A stretch of 64,000 bases of DNA from Candidatus Lucifugimonas marina (lineage in GTDB: Bacteria; Chloroflexota; Dehalococcoidia; Lucifugimonadales; Lucifugimonadaceae): assembly GCA_029593915.1 (NCBI GenBank), contig CP046147.1, positions 2,527,001 to 2,591,000 of the forward strand, in the 5' to 3' direction. The position numbers and the translations under genes were made by a program. The notes under the pieces were generated by a model. That model saw only the letters and a list, made by a program, of their open reading frames with translations. It did no database searches and was not told the DNA's origin. Shown in pieces: positions 51,396 through 60,968 of this stretch (position 1 is its first letter; each line of letters opens with the position of its first letter).

Positions 51396-51719
51396 CTAGT
51401 CCTCAGACTCTTCTGAAGCATCTGCACCAGAAAGGGCAGCTTCACTAACAAGATCTGCAGGCTGTACTTCAGCAACATCGACTTTCTCGATAATGCTGAC
51501 CAAACGCCATCGCTTGGTCTTAGAGGTAGGCCGTGCTTCTTCGATAAGTACACGGTCGCCTACAGTTGCCGAGTTTTGTTCATCGTGAACAACAAACTTC
51601 GACTGCATGCGTCGTGCTTTTTTGTATATTCGATCAGGCTGCAACCAAGAAACGCCAACTGTGACGCTCTTGTCGTTCTTGTCTTTAAGAACAGTGCCGG
51701 TCCGCTGTCTGCGCGCCAA
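51396..51719 (-). CDS. rpsQ: 30S ribosomal protein S17
   Basis: S17 is a primary 16S rRNA binder. I start it at TTG 51717-51719 (107 residues, [19 protein letters not shown]), one base after the rpmC TAG and preceded by GAGGGAGA; the longer frame overlaps rpmC and has no family match. The core contains [55 protein letters not shown] Glu/Ala-rich tail of about 28 residues follows. Confidence 0.95.
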   Translation of the reverse strand: MARRQRTGTVLKDKNDKSVTVGVSWLQPDRIYKKARRMQSKFVVHDEQNSATVGDRVLIEEARPTSKTKRWRLVSIIEKVDVAEVQPADLVSEAALSGADASEESED

Positions 51720-51720
51720 C

Positions 51721-51945
51721 CTATTCTCCCTCTGCCTTAGCGGCGTCCAAGTTTGCTGTGATCTCGCGTTCACGGATCACGGTCTTGATGCGCGCAATGG
51801 ATTTTCGGGTATTCCCGAGCTCGTTCGTGTTCGTCAACTGCATAGTCGCCTTGCGGAACCGGAGGTTCATCAAGGCGCGTTCCTGATCACCAAGCTCTTT
51901 TACGAGTTCGGTGTCATTCAGTTCTCTTACTTCACTAATACGCAT
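51721..51945 (-). CDS. rpmC: 50S ribosomal protein L29
   Basis: L29 sits at the tunnel exit where SRP and trigger factor dock. The 74-residue protein has MRISEVRELNDTELVKELGDQERALMNLRFRKATMQLTNTNELGNTRKSIARIKTVIRERE, a full two-helix L29. The short tail is acidic. It lies between rplP and rpsQ. Confidence 0.97.
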   Translation of the reverse strand: MRISEVRELNDTELVKELGDQERALMNLRFRKATMQLTNTNELGNTRKSIARIKTVIREREITANLDAAKAEGE

Positions 51946-52004
51946 CGTTTGTCAGTTCCTGCCAAATTTCTGAGTTGCTATCGCAATCTCGTAACCGGGC
52001 ATCC

Positions 52005-52421
52005 TTAAAATTCATCACTACGGGCGACGATCTTCGTCGGAATGTTCAGCTTGTGAGCTGCTCGTCGAAGAGCCTCTCGAGCCAATTCTTCCGGAACGTC
52101 GGCCATTTCGTAGAGCATTCGTCCGCGGATCACAACTGCAACCCAACGGTCTACTGCACCCTTACCACCACCCATTCGGGTTTCAGCAGGTCGAGCACTT
52201 ACAGGCTTGTCTGGGAACAATCGAACCCATACCTGTCCGCCACGTTTTACGTAACCGGTGATTGCACGACGAGCTGCTTCAATCTCTCGAGCGGTGACCC
52301 AACCAGGACCAGTCGCCTTCAGACCGAAATCGCCGTAAACCAGCGTCGAACCCTTTGTTCGAATGCCGTTCATTCGACCGCGGTGCTCTTTTCGGAATTT
52401 AGTTCGCTTTGGCTGAAGCAT
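52005..52421 (-). CDS. rplP: 50S ribosomal protein L16
   Basis: L16 organises the A-site and elbow region of the 50S subunit. The 138-residue protein reads [55 protein letters not shown] and has [32 protein letters not shown], the typical signature. It follows rpsC by two bases. Confidence 0.97.
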   Translation of the reverse strand: MLQPKRTKFRKEHRGRMNGIRTKGSTLVYGDFGLKATGPGWVTAREIEAARRAITGYVKRGGQVWVRLFPDKPVSARPAETRMGGGKGAVDRWVAVVIRGRMLYEMADVPEELAREALRRAAHKLNIPTKIVARSDEF

Positions 52422-52423
52422 TA

Positions 52424-53206
52424 CTACTTACTGCCTCCGGCCTTTTTGCCCGCAGGTGCCTTAGAAGACTTCGAGCCGCCAGAAGACTTTTCGTCGCTCT
52501 GGTTGCCTTGGCCTTCTTGTGCTGCACCCAGTGACAAGCGAGCCATCGAGCGTGCTCGAAGGTTCTCTGCCGACGGGATCATGTCGCCTGTGTAAATCCA
52601 AACCTTGATGCCAATGACACCGAAAGTTGTCTTTGCCTCAGATACTGCGAAGTCGATCTGCGCACGCAACGTGTGAAGCGGCGTTCGACCTTCCTTCTGT
52701 TTGTCGGTTCGAGCGATTTCAGCACCGCCCAATCGACCAGAAACTACAACCTTGATTCCGAGTGCACCAGACTGCATTGTGCGCTGCATTGCAAGCCGAA
52801 CCGCACGCCTGTAGGCGACACGTCGTTCGAGCTGCTCAGCAATCGACTGACCAACCAGTGTTGCATCGAGTTCCGGCTGTCGGATCTCTTGAATATTCAG
52901 GCGGGAACGCTTCTCAGTGAGCTTTTCGAGGTCGCCTCGAAGCTCATCAACTCGCGTACCACCTCGTCCGATGATGATTCCGGGGCGTGCAGTGTTGATT
53001 GTTACAACCAAATCCTGCGCACCACGTTCGATCTCTACTCGAGAGATTGCACCAGACTCTGCATATCGTCCGCTAATCAGACCACGAATTCGCTGGTCTT
53101 CTTCAGTAAGACGTCGGTAGTCCGACCCCTTGCTTGCGAACCAGTGTGCTCGCCAATCCTGAACGCCACCGAGTCGGAACCCGATCGGGTGTGTCTTTTG
53201 ACCCAT
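52424..53206 (-). CDS. rpsC: 30S ribosomal protein S3
   Basis: S3 lines the mRNA entry tunnel. The 260-residue protein has [24 protein letters not shown], the KH domain with [20 protein letters not shown] and the C-terminal [52 protein letters not shown]. The last 30 or so residues are Ser/Gly/Lys-rich ([20 protein letters not shown]). It lies between rplV and rplP. Confidence 0.97.
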   Translation of the reverse strand: MGQKTHPIGFRLGGVQDWRAHWFASKGSDYRRLTEEDQRIRGLISGRYAESGAISRVEIERGAQDLVVTINTARPGIIIGRGGTRVDELRGDLEKLTEKRSRLNIQEIRQPELDATLVGQSIAEQLERRVAYRRAVRLAMQRTMQSGALGIKVVVSGRLGGAEIARTDKQKEGRTPLHTLRAQIDFAVSEAKTTFGVIGIKVWIYTGDMIPSAENLRARSMARLSLGAAQEGQGNQSDEKSSGGSKSSKAPAGKKAGGSK

Positions 53207-53208
53207 AT

Positions 53209-53544
53209 CTAAATTCTTACCTCGTCGACTTCAATAGTTACGTGAGATGTTGGGCGGTCAAACGCACCAACACGACCACGAGCCTTTGGCCTGTATCGTC
53301 GAATCCAAGTGCCCTTGTCAGCGGTGATTCGAACGATCTTCAAGTCTTCTCGCGACTGAAGGTCGTTGTTCTCAGCGTTGGCAGTTGCAGCCTTGAGAAT
53401 CTTCAAAATTTCAGCAGCAGCAGGGCTAGTCATGTACCGAAGCATTGGGAATGCGTCGTTGACCATCTTGCCGCGGATCTGATCCATCACAAGCCGAAGC
53501 TTGTAATCGGAAATACCTACGTTTTTTGTTCTTGCTATCGCCAT
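53209..53544 (-). CDS. rplV: 50S ribosomal protein L22
   Basis: L22 has a hairpin that lines the exit tunnel and affects macrolide action. The 111-residue protein has IARTKNVGISDYKLRLVMDQIRGKMVNDAFPMLRYMTSPAAAEILKILKAATANAENN and a C-terminal TADKGTWIRRYRPKARGRVGAFDRPTSHVTIEV with the loop sequence intact. It follows rpsS by two bases. Confidence 0.97.
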   Translation of the reverse strand: MAIARTKNVGISDYKLRLVMDQIRGKMVNDAFPMLRYMTSPAAAEILKILKAATANAENNDLQSREDLKIVRITADKGTWIRRYRPKARGRVGAFDRPTSHVTIEVDEVRI

Positions 53545-53546
53545 AA

Positions 53547-53825
53547 CTAACCTGTTGTCCTATCGGATCGACCGATGTGACCACGGAAGGTACGGGTAGG
53601 TGCGAATTCACCGAGCCTGTGTCCGACCATGTTTTCAGTAACGAGGACTGGTATGAACCGACGACCGTCGTGGACGGCAATCGTCAGACCAACCATTTCG
53701 GGCATGATCATTGAGGCGCGTGCCCATGTTCGGATCACGTTTCGTGAACCAGAACCCTGGATCGCAGCGACCTTTTTCATCAGCTTTGGGTCTACGTATG
53801 GACCCTTTTTGATTGACCGTGACAT
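53547..53825 (-). CDS. rpsS: 30S ribosomal protein S19
   Basis: S19 is in the 30S head near the A-site finger. The 92-residue protein has [19 protein letters not shown] and the family signature [22 protein letters not shown]. It lies between rplB and rplV. Confidence 0.97.
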   Translation of the reverse strand: MSRSIKKGPYVDPKLMKKVAAIQGSGSRNVIRTWARASMIMPEMVGLTIAVHDGRRFIPVLVTENMVGHRLGEFAPTRTFRGHIGRSDRTTG

Positions 53826-53859
53826 CTGTAGTCTCGACTGCCAAAAACCTTACGGTTTT

Positions 53860-54687
53860 TTAGCGGTCATACCTCCGCCTCAGGATAAATTTATTCGTTT
53901 TCTTGTTTCGGCGCGTGCGCTTACCAAGAGCTGGCTGACCCCAAGGAGTCTTTGGTCCAGGCATACCGATACCGGCTCGGCCTTCACCACCACCATGTGG
54001 GTGGGCGTCCGGGTTCATTGCTGCACCACGTACGCTTGGGCGGCGACCACGGTGGCGGTTCCGTCCAGCTTTACCAAGTTTTTCGTTTTTGTGGTCCAAG
54101 TTAGAAACCTGACCCACAGTTGCCGAACAGTTGCTGAGCAACCGTCGCATTTCACCCGACGGAAGCCGGATGAGTGTGTAACCCGATTCGTGAGCCATGA
54201 CCTGAGCTACCGCACCGGCGCTCTTGACCATCTGCCCACCCTTACCGGGTGTTACTTCAACATTGTGAATAAGAGTACCGGTTGGGAGTGATCCCAATGA
54301 CCGGCTGTTTCCTGTTGTCACAGGAACATCATCACCGCTGGCAACAATGTCGCCAACCTTCACGCCGTTAGGCGCAACGATGTACTTCTTGATTCCATCT
54401 TCAAATCGCACAAGTGCAATACGAGCAGATCGGTTTGGATCGTACTCGATCGACATCACAGTCGCAGTACCTGCCTTATCGCGCTTGAAGTCGATAATTC
54501 GGTAACGGCGCTTGTGTCCACCACCGCGGTGTCGAACGGTAATTCGACCGCGGTTGTTTCGTCCGCCCTTTTTGTTCAGAGGAGCGAGCAAGCTCTTTTC
54601 AGGCTTGTTCGTCGTGATGTCCTTGTAGTCGTCAGCGACCGTATCGCGACGACCAGGAGACGTGGGCTTATATTCCTTAAGTCCCAT
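53860..54687 (-). CDS. rplB: 50S ribosomal protein L2
   Basis: L2 is essential for subunit joining and peptidyl transfer. The 275-residue protein has [68 protein letters not shown] and the C-terminal [31 protein letters not shown], which includes the conserved His. Length is normal. Confidence 0.97.
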   Translation of the reverse strand: MGLKEYKPTSPGRRDTVADDYKDITTNKPEKSLLAPLNKKGGRNNRGRITVRHRGGGHKRRYRIIDFKRDKAGTATVMSIEYDPNRSARIALVRFEDGIKKYIVAPNGVKVGDIVASGDDVPVTTGNSRSLGSLPTGTLIHNVEVTPGKGGQMVKSAGAVAQVMAHESGYTLIRLPSGEMRRLLSNCSATVGQVSNLDHKNEKLGKAGRNRHRGRRPSVRGAAMNPDAHPHGGGEGRAGIGMPGPKTPWGQPALGKRTRRNKKTNKFILRRRYDR

Positions 54688-54690
54688 TTA

Positions 54691-54975
54691 CTATGCTCCC
54701 TCGAACAACTGAATAGTATCGCCGGCTTGCAAAGAAACGATTGCCTTCTTCCAGTCGGGCTGCTTCGACGGTCGTCGACCGTATCGCTTTACTTTGCCAG
54801 GTACTGTCAGGGTGTTCACCTTGACGACCTTGACATCGAATGCCCATTCAACTGCTTTGGCGATATCGTGCTTGCTAGCATCGGAATCGACTTCAAATAC
54901 ATATCGACCTTGTGCACCGAGGAGAGTGCTCTTCTCAGTAACGATTGGTCGGCGCAGAACTTTAGCGAGACTCAT
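54691..54975 (-). CDS. rplW: 50S ribosomal protein L23
   Basis: L23 is at the tunnel exit and is the docking site for trigger factor. The 94-residue protein has SLAKVLRRPIVTEKSTLLGAQGRYVFEVDSDASKHDIAKAVEWAFDVKVVKVNTLTVPGKVKRYGRRPSKQPDWKKAIVSL. Its ATG overlaps the rplD stop as TAATG. Confidence 0.97.
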   Translation of the reverse strand: MSLAKVLRRPIVTEKSTLLGAQGRYVFEVDSDASKHDIAKAVEWAFDVKVVKVNTLTVPGKVKRYGRRPSKQPDWKKAIVSLQAGDTIQLFEGA

Positions 54976-55610
54976 TATGCGTCGCCTCCGTCTGCCCAGA
55001 TGCTGTCTATAGCTTCCAGAGCCTCTTGCGTTACAACCAAGTTGGTTACCGTAGCGGCTTCAAGCGGGTTCATCAGTGCTGCTGCCTGCACGTCTACACC
55101 CGGAAGGTTGCTTGCGGATTTCACAACGTTTTGATCGGTCGAACCAGTGACGATAAGTGTTCGTCCCTTGAGCTCGAACGCAGAAACAATATCTCGGATA
55201 GTGCTGCTCTTTGGCGCATCGAGTTTCAACGCATCAAGAATAGTCACGCTTTCGTCTCGAACTTTGTCCGAGAGAGCCACCCGCAAAGCCTGTTGTCGCA
55301 TCTTCTTAGGAAGGCGCTGTCGGTGACTTCGTGGGTGCGGCCCGTGAGCTACACCACCACCAACACGAACTGGCGAACGACGGCTACCCTGACGAGAAGT
55401 ACCGCCACCCTTCTGGGGGCGAATCTTCCGGGTTGAGAAGCTAACTTCTCCACGTGTTTGGGTGTCCTGAGTACCACGTCGCTTGTTCGCCTGCTGGGCC
55501 ACTACAGCCTGGTGCAGGAGAGCGTCGTTGCTCTCAGCTCGCCATACCTGATCGCTTGCTGCGACAGATCCGACGACTTTACCTTTGTTGTCTTTTACTT
55601 GCAGATCCAT
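54975..55610 (-). CDS. rplD: 50S ribosomal protein L4
   Basis: L4 has a loop in the exit tunnel and in E. coli represses the S10 operon. The 211-residue protein contains VVAQQANKRRGTQDTQTRGEVSFSTRKIRPQKGGGTSRQGSRRSPVRVGGGVAHGPHPRS, the tunnel-loop region, and LVTGSTDQNVVKSASNLPGVDV-type C-terminus. It overlaps both rplC and rplW by one base (TAATG). Confidence 0.97.
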   Translation of the reverse strand: MDLQVKDNKGKVVGSVAASDQVWRAESNDALLHQAVVAQQANKRRGTQDTQTRGEVSFSTRKIRPQKGGGTSRQGSRRSPVRVGGGVAHGPHPRSHRQRLPKKMRQQALRVALSDKVRDESVTILDALKLDAPKSSTIRDIVSAFELKGRTLIVTGSTDQNVVKSASNLPGVDVQAAALMNPLEAATVTNLVVTQEALEAIDSIWADGGDA

Positions 55611-56233
55611 TATTTGCCCTGCCTCTCGATACGAACGATGCCGTTCTTGCCACCAGGAATGGAGCCTCGAACTAGAACAACGTTGTTATCGACGTCAGCA
55701 GCTACGACTCGGAGACCTTTGATCGTCTTTTTCTCGACACCGAAGTGCCCACCCATTTTGGTTCCCGGCCATACACGTCCTGGCGACGTACCCGCACCGA
55801 TTGATCCCGGTGAGCGGTGTCGGTCAGACTGACCGTGAGTCTTTGGGCCACCACGGAAATTCCACCGGCGTACAACACCAGCGAATCCCTTACCTTTAGA
55901 GGTTCCGGTTACCTTGATCGACTCTCCAACTTCAAATACATCGGCTTTGAGTTCCTGACCAACTTCGTATTCAGCGAGGTCTGCCACGCTAAATTCCTGA
56001 AGGTGTTCGAACTTTCCACCAGACCGGGTTTGGTGCCCGGCTTCGGCCTGATTCAGCTTGCTTGCTGCAAGGAATCCGACCTGGACAGCTTCGTAGCCAT
56101 CCCGAGCATCTGTCTTCACCTGAGTGACGACACACGGCCCGACCTCGACTGCCGTAACTGACTCTGCAGTTCCGTCATCGTGGTAGTAGGTTGTCATTCC
56201 GATCTTTCGACCGAGAAGTCCAGCGATAGTCAT
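55610..56233 (-). CDS. rplC: 50S ribosomal protein L3
   Basis: L3 nucleates 50S assembly and reaches toward the peptidyl-transferase centre. The 207-residue protein has LLGRKIGMTTYYHDDGTAESVTAVEVGPCVVTQVKT and the signature FAGVVRRWNFRGGPKTHGQSDRHRSPGSIGAGTSPGRVWPGTKMGGHFG, with the conserved Gln in HGQS. It is complete. Confidence 0.97.
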   Translation of the reverse strand: MTIAGLLGRKIGMTTYYHDDGTAESVTAVEVGPCVVTQVKTDARDGYEAVQVGFLAASKLNQAEAGHQTRSGGKFEHLQEFSVADLAEYEVGQELKADVFEVGESIKVTGTSKGKGFAGVVRRWNFRGGPKTHGQSDRHRSPGSIGAGTSPGRVWPGTKMGGHFGVEKKTIKGLRVVAADVDNNVVLVRGSIPGGKNGIVRIERQGK

Positions 56234-56264
56234 TTCGTTTACTTGCTTACCGTTTTATTTGCTT

Positions 56265-56573
56265 CTAGAGCTTGATAGCGATGTCGACACCAGCGGGTAC
56301 GTTGAGCCGAGTCAGCGAATCGATCGTCTTCGAGCTAGGCTCGAGGATGTCGATGAGACGCTTGTGTACTCGTAGCTCAAAGTACTCTCGGGAGTCTTTG
56401 TGAACGTGAGGCCCTCGAATCACTGCGAATCGGCGCTTTGCTGTTGGCAAAGGAACCGGTCCTGCTGTCTGGGCACCCGTACGCTCTGCAGTTTCCATAA
56501 TCTGCTGAGCCGAGATGTCCAATACTCGGTGGTCGAACGCTTTTAGGACGATTCGAATTTTCTGTCCTGGCAT
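56265..56573 (-). CDS. rpsJ: 30S ribosomal protein S10
   Basis: S10 is a 30S head protein that also links ribosomes to transcription through NusB/NusG. The 102-residue protein reads [73 protein letters not shown], a full match. It directly follows fusA by two bases; the tuf gene that usually separates them is missing. Confidence 0.97.
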   Translation of the reverse strand: MPGQKIRIVLKAFDHRVLDISAQQIMETAERTGAQTAGPVPLPTAKRRFAVIRGPHVHKDSREYFELRVHKRLIDILEPSSKTIDSLTRLNVPAGVDIAIKL

Positions 56574-56575
56574 TC

Positions 56576-58657
56576 CTAGCTTCCTGTCACTTTCTCTGCG
56601 ACGTTCTTAGGCACCGCCGTGTAGTGATCCAGCTCCATTGCGAAGCTAGCACGACCGGTTGTGATTGAACGAACATGCGTGGCGTACTGGAAAGTTTCCG
56701 CAAGCGGGATAAACGCAGAAATAACCTGCGCTTCGCCACGGGCTTCCATGTTCTGAACCTGAGAACGTCTGGAGTTCAAGTCTCCAAGTACGTCACCCAA
56801 GAATTCAGAAGGAGTAACAACTTCAATCTTCATGATTGGCTCGAGAAGAGCGGGCTTGCCCTTGTTCATTGCAGCCTTGAATGCCATTGAGGCAGCCACT
56901 TTGAAAGCCATTTCAGAAGAGTCAACATCGTGGTGCGATCCATCCACAAGCACAGCCTTCATGTCGACAACTGGATAACCAGCGATGACACCTGAGCGGG
57001 CAGCCTCTCGGAAGCCTTGCTCAATCGGGCGGAAGTACTCACGTGGAAGAGTCGAACCTGTGATTTCAGATTCAAATAGCAGACCTGCGCCAGGCTCAAC
57101 CGGCTCAAGTCGCAATGTGCAGTCACCGAACTGTCCGTGACCACCACTCTGCTTGACCAACTTACCTTGGGCAGTTGCTGCCTTGGTAACAGTCTCTCGG
57201 TAAGCTACTCGAGGAGCGCCAACCGTTGCATCAACATTGAACTCACGACGCATTCGTTCAACGATAACGTCGAGGTGGAGTTCACCCATTCCAGCGAGAA
57301 TGACCTGACCACTTTCCTCGTCAGACGAGACGGTTAGCGTTGGGTCTTCATCAGCGAGTCGAACCAATGCGGTCGACATTTTTTCCTGGTCACTTCGAGT
57401 CTTAGGCTCTACAGCAACAGAAAGTACTGGGTCTGGGAATGAAATCTGCTCAAGGGTGATCTGATCGCTCTGCGGGCACAGTGTGTGACCAGTGATCGTG
57501 TCCTTAAGACCGATCGCGGCGACGATTTCACCCGGGCCAGCTGACGTCTTCTCTTCTCGAGAGTCGGCGTGCATGACCATTAGCCGACCGATTCGCTCTC
57601 TAGAACGAGTCGATGCGTTGTAGATATTCACACCGGCTTCAAGAATGCCTGAGTAAACCCGCAGGTAAACCAAGCGACCAACGTGTGGGTCGGTAACGAC
57701 CTTGAATGCGAGTGCCGACATCGGCTCTTCAGTGGAAGGCTGACGAGTTAGCTCGATTTCTTCGTTCGATGGGTCGACGCCCTTGATGGCATCAACGTCC
57801 AGCGGTGAAGGAAGGTAGTCAACTACAGCGTCGAGCAGTGGATGAACACCACGGTGACGAAGTGCAGAACCTACACATACCGGGAAGATCTTCAATTCAA
57901 TGGTTGCCTTACGAAGGGCAGCCTTGAGTTCTTCAGTGGTGATCTCTTCTTCCTCGAAGAACTTCTCCATCAGAGCGTCATCAGTCTCAGCGACCTTCTC
58001 GATGAGGTGCTGTCGTGCTTCTTCAGCAGCTTCAGCGTACTCAGCAGGAATGTCGATGAGCTTGTGCTCAACAGCTTCAGGAGTCTCATAGGCGTAAGCC
58101 TTCTGAGCAACGAGGTCGATTAGACCAGCAAATTCAGACTCAGCACCCATAGGCATCTGAATCGGAACGGCGTTAGCGCCGAGTCGGTCGTGGACCGTCG
58201 ACACCGCGTAATCAAAATTAGCTCCGAGACGATCCATCTTGTTGACGAAGATCATTCGAGGAACTTTGTAAGTGTCGGCCTGGCGCCAGACTGTTTCTGA
58301 CTGCGGCTGCACACCCGAAACAGATTCGAGAACCACAACACCACCGTCGAGCACACGGAGCGAACGTTCAACTTCAGCAGTGAAGTCAACGTGACCCGGA
58401 GTGTCGATAATGTTGACCTGATGGCCATCCCACTGGGCGTTGGTTGCGGCTGAACCGATTGTGATTCCACGTTCGCGTTCAAGCGACATGAAGTCCATAA
58501 CGGTTGTGCCTTCATCGATGTTACCGATCTTGTAAGTCTCACCAGTGAAGAAGAGCACACGCTCTGTCACGGTGGTTTTACCAGCGTCGATGTGGGCGAT
58601 AAAGCCGATGTTCCGAACCTTCTTGAGGTCGGTTTTTTTTGCAGATGTAGTTGTCAT
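56576..58657 (-). CDS. fusA: Elongation factor G
   Basis: EF-G drives translocation with GTP. The 693-residue protein has [19 protein letters not shown] (G1), [16 protein letters not shown] (G2), DTPGHVDFT (G3), NKMDRLG (G4), then the EF-G domains II-V, including [28 protein letters not shown] and [15 protein letters not shown]. Length is canonical. It follows rpsG by about 77 bases and precedes rpsJ without a tuf gene. Confidence 0.97.
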   Translation of the reverse strand: MTTTSAKKTDLKKVRNIGFIAHIDAGKTTVTERVLFFTGETYKIGNIDEGTTVMDFMSLERERGITIGSAATNAQWDGHQVNIIDTPGHVDFTAEVERSLRVLDGGVVVLESVSGVQPQSETVWRQADTYKVPRMIFVNKMDRLGANFDYAVSTVHDRLGANAVPIQMPMGAESEFAGLIDLVAQKAYAYETPEAVEHKLIDIPAEYAEAAEEARQHLIEKVAETDDALMEKFFEEEEITTEELKAALRKATIELKIFPVCVGSALRHRGVHPLLDAVVDYLPSPLDVDAIKGVDPSNEEIELTRQPSTEEPMSALAFKVVTDPHVGRLVYLRVYSGILEAGVNIYNASTRSRERIGRLMVMHADSREEKTSAGPGEIVAAIGLKDTITGHTLCPQSDQITLEQISFPDPVLSVAVEPKTRSDQEKMSTALVRLADEDPTLTVSSDEESGQVILAGMGELHLDVIVERMRREFNVDATVGAPRVAYRETVTKAATAQGKLVKQSGGHGQFGDCTLRLEPVEPGAGLLFESEITGSTLPREYFRPIEQGFREAARSGVIAGYPVVDMKAVLVDGSHHDVDSSEMAFKVAASMAFKAAMNKGKPALLEPIMKIEVVTPSEFLGDVLGDLNSRRSQVQNMEARGEAQVISAFIPLAETFQYATHVRSITTGRASFAMELDHYTAVPKNVAEKVTGS

Positions 58658-58734
58658 CTCTAAGTTGCCATCCGTTCCGTCCCCGTGAGAAGTTCATCGG
58701 AGCGGTTTTGCGGCTGATTAAATTTTGCCGGGTC

Positions 58735-59205
58735 CTACCAGCGGTAGTGAACGAAAGCCCTGTTGGCTTCAGCCATCCTGTGTAGGTCCTCACGCTTCCG
58801 AACTGCGGTTCCACCGCCCCTGGAAGCTTCGAGTAGTTCTGCGTATAGCCGTTCAGCTATTGGCCTACCCGAACGCTCTCGCGCAGCTGTGATCAGCCAT
58901 CGCTGCGCTAATGCTCCCCGACGCTCGGGTCGCACTTCAACCGGCACCTGGTAAGTAGCACCACCAACTCGGCGAGGCTTTACTTCCAGTGCAGGCATTG
59001 CGTTACGTACTGCCTGCTCGAACACTTCCAGGCCAGGCCTGTCGGTTTCTTTTTCGAGCTTTTCGAGGGCTTCATACATTGCCCGCTGAGCAACCGATTT
59101 CTTTCCACCAATCATTAGGCGGTTGATGAATCGGGTGAGCTCTACACTCCCGTACTGGGGGTCTGGAGCTATTTGCCTGCGCTGAGCGCGGCGCCTGCGT
59201 GCCAT
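58735..59205 (-). CDS. rpsG: 30S ribosomal protein S7
   Basis: S7 is a primary 16S 3'-domain binder near the E site and, in E. coli, represses the str operon. The 156-residue protein has [48 protein letters not shown] and the C-terminal [13 protein letters not shown]. The 106-base gap upstream contains an inverted repeat. Confidence 0.97.
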   Translation of the reverse strand: MARRRRAQRRQIAPDPQYGSVELTRFINRLMIGGKKSVAQRAMYEALEKLEKETDRPGLEVFEQAVRNAMPALEVKPRRVGGATYQVPVEVRPERRGALAQRWLITAARERSGRPIAERLYAELLEASRGGGTAVRKREDLHRMAEANRAFVHYRW

Positions 59206-59258
59206 GTGTTTACCTTCGTATTCTTCAGTAGTTCAAATAATGTCTCTGACAAACTAAG

Positions 59259-59285
59259 CCGCCTACCCAATTACTGAACAGGCGG
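59259..59285 (-). promoter_or_regulatory. Inverted repeat between rpsL and rpsG
   Basis: CCGCCT (59259-59264) pairs with AGGCGG (59280-59285) across a 15-base loop, in a 106-base gap. In E. coli S7 binds the mRNA at this same gene junction, so a repression site or an attenuator is possible. The stem is short. Confidence 0.35.
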
Positions 59286-59311
59286 TCGTTTTTGACAGTG
59301 ACGTTTAGTTA

Positions 59312-59725
59312 TTAGCTCTTTGTCGTGCCGTACTTGCTACGACCGCGCTTTCGATCTTCTACACCTGATGTGTCGAGCGCCCCACGAACAATGTGGTACC
59401 GAACACCTGGTAGATCAGGAACCTTGCCGCCTCGAATTAGGACAACCGAGTGTTCCTGCAAGTTGTGACCTTCACCCGGTATGTAAGCAGTTACTTCCAT
59501 ACCGTTGCTCAATCGAACACGAGCTACCTTACGAAGAGCCGAGTTAGGCTTCTTCGGGGTTACAGTTCGAACCTGAAGGCAAACACCGCGTTTTTGCGGG
59601 CTTCCCTTTTTCAGCTCTACCTGCTGACTCGAGAATGAGTTGAATGCAACCCGAAGAGCAGGAGTCTTAGGCTTGCGCCGCTTCTGCTTGCGTGAGTTAC
59701 GAACTAATTGGTTAATCGTGGGCAA
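59312..59725 (-). CDS. rpsL: 30S ribosomal protein S12
   Basis: S12 sits in the decoding centre and is the streptomycin-resistance locus. I use TTG at 59723-59725 ([18 protein letters not shown], the family N-terminus; 137 residues). A GTG eight codons upstream would add MTFFLDDN; neither has a clear Shine-Dalgarno. Conserved [19 protein letters not shown] is present. The second decoding loop reads [17 protein letters not shown], with Pro where E. coli has Lys87. It is the first gene of the array, about 60 nt after its promoter. Confidence 0.96.
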   Translation of the reverse strand: MPTINQLVRNSRKQKRRKPKTPALRVAFNSFSSQQVELKKGSPQKRGVCLQVRTVTPKKPNSALRKVARVRLSNGMEVTAYIPGEGHNLQEHSVVLIRGGKVPDLPGVRYHIVRGALDTSGVEDRKRGRSKYGTTKS

Positions 59726-59792
59726 ATTATCGTCCAGAAAAAAGGTCACAAAAAGGTGAGCCCAACCGATATTGGTCGAGCCACGAAGAGTA

Positions 59793-59822
59793 AGTATACG
59801 AACGGGTCCCCGGGCAAGTCAA
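59793..59822 (-). promoter_or_regulatory. Main promoter of the ribosomal array
   Basis: On the minus strand TTGACT (59822-59817) is followed after 18 bases by TATACT (59798-59793). Transcription would start near 59786, about 60 nt before the rpsL start. It is the only strong promoter I can see for the 37 genes from rpsL to rpsI. Confidence 0.75.
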
Positions 59823-60035
59823 CGAGAATTAACGCCTTTTAACGAATTTCGACGCGATGGCGCGCCATCCAAATTCAAAGGTTGTGAAATTCACCACAAA
59901 CTAATACCCTAGATTGCTTCGCCAATGTGTGCTGCTTCGCGAATGTACTTAAACGACACACGCGCGTCGGCACAATTAACAGCGCATAGCCCGCTTTTTG
60001 AATATGGGCATGCTACTGAATCCGGGTGTAATCAA

Positions 60036-60713
60036 GTGAGTTCTATAGCCCTTCTGGGGTTTGCTGATGCAGAGTCTGAACGCCTAGCGGCAGGACTCTC
60101 CGCGCTTGATCCATCGCTGAATCTGGTGCCTTTCACCTCAGAAACCAGCAAAGATGAACTTGCTTCGAGTGTCGAAGGCGCTCTTGTTTGGGGTGCTGGG
60201 ACTGGTTTGGCTGGGCCTTCAGGAATCGTTCATGCAGCCGCCGATTCTGGCGTCCCGGTTGTCGTGATACTGCCTGTTATTGCGCTAGAAGGCATTGCTG
60301 CAGAACGAGAAGAGATCGAGGTCTGCTTCCTGCCTTGCAGCGCTGAAGAGGTAATTCTCCGGCTAAACATCGCTATGTCGAGAAACGCGCGAACCGACAC
60401 TACCAATACGATCATCCATGGCGAACTGGTGATCGATTGCGATCGATACGAAGTCACTCTTCGAGGACGAAAAGTCGATCTAACTTTCAAAGAATATGAA
60501 TTGCTGAAATATCTCGCCTCGAACCCGGGGCGTGTATTCAGCCGAGAATCGCTGCTTCGTAGTGTTTGGGAATACGACTACTTCGGTGGAACCCGAACAG
60601 TCGATGTCCATATCAGGCGCCTTCGTAGCAAGATTGATGACGTTACAAATAACTTCATCGAAACACAGTGGAATGTTGGTTATCGGTTCCGATCACCAGG
60701 GGGTTCCAACTAG
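60036..60713 (+). CDS. Orphan OmpR-family regulator with degenerate receiver (GlnR-like)
   Basis: From GTG 60036 the product has about 225 residues; a longer frame from 59925 adds 37 unlikely residues. The N-terminal receiver-like part (SSIALLGFADAESERLAAGL...EGALVWGAG...IEVCFLPCSAEEVILRLN) lacks the acidic pair, the phospho-acceptor Asp and the conserved Lys. The C-terminal winged helix is clear: ELVIDCDRYEVTLRGRKVDLTFKEYELLKYLASNPGRVFSRESLLRSVWEYDYFGGTRTVDVHIRRLRSKI...VGYRF. No histidine kinase is nearby and glnA follows, the layout of actinobacterial GlnR, an atypical receiver nitrogen regulator. Control of glnA and gltB is inferred. Confidence 0.8.
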   Translation: MSSIALLGFADAESERLAAGLSALDPSLNLVPFTSETSKDELASSVEGALVWGAGTGLAGPSGIVHAAADSGVPVVVILPVIALEGIAAEREEIEVCFLPCSAEEVILRLNIAMSRNARTDTTNTIIHGELVIDCDRYEVTLRGRKVDLTFKEYELLKYLASNPGRVFSRESLLRSVWEYDYFGGTRTVDVHIRRLRSKIDDVTNNFIETQWNVGYRFRSPGGSN

Positions 60714-60738
60714 GAAACTGGCGTCTGAAGCCACGAAA

Positions 60739-60765
60739 TGTTTCAAATTGAAACAAATCGTTAAC
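60739..60765. promoter_or_regulatory. Palindromic operator candidate upstream of glnA
   Basis: TGTTTCAA-A-TTGAAACA (60739-60755) is a perfect 17-base palindrome with one central base. GTTAAC (60760-60765) follows five bases on, so GAAAC and GTTAAC half-sites alternate, as in actinobacterial GlnR boxes. It lies 216 bases before the glnA ATG, just after the orphan regulator gene. The remaining bases of 60714-60980 hold no gene. Confidence 0.5.
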
Positions 60766-60939
60766 AACGAAGCGCGTGCAACCCGCGCGCACGAGAGCAA
60801 TATAAGTAGTCCGCATTTAGAAATAGAGAAACTGACGAAGCAATTTCAAAGTCTCAGGCGCCCAGTGCACCAAGACTTAATTGACAAGCTGAGAACATTT
60901 TTCAATACTCAACCTTCGGTCAAAATTTAAGTGACCAAT

Positions 60940-60968
60940 TTCAGAGGCAAGTAAACCGCCTCTATAAG
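60940..60968 (+). promoter_or_regulatory. glnA promoter with inverted repeat in the spacer
   Basis: TTCAGA (60940-60945) and TATAAG (60963-60968) are separated by 17 bases. AGAGGC (60943-60948) and GCCTCT (60958-60963) form an inverted repeat covering the spacer, positioned to block polymerase. The ATG follows the -10 by twelve bases, so the leader is very short. Confidence 0.5.

Noticed and set aside
60532..60930. 132-codon frame across the end of the regulator and the glnA upstream region
   Set aside because: It overlaps the winged-helix coding sequence out of frame and runs through the operator palindrome.
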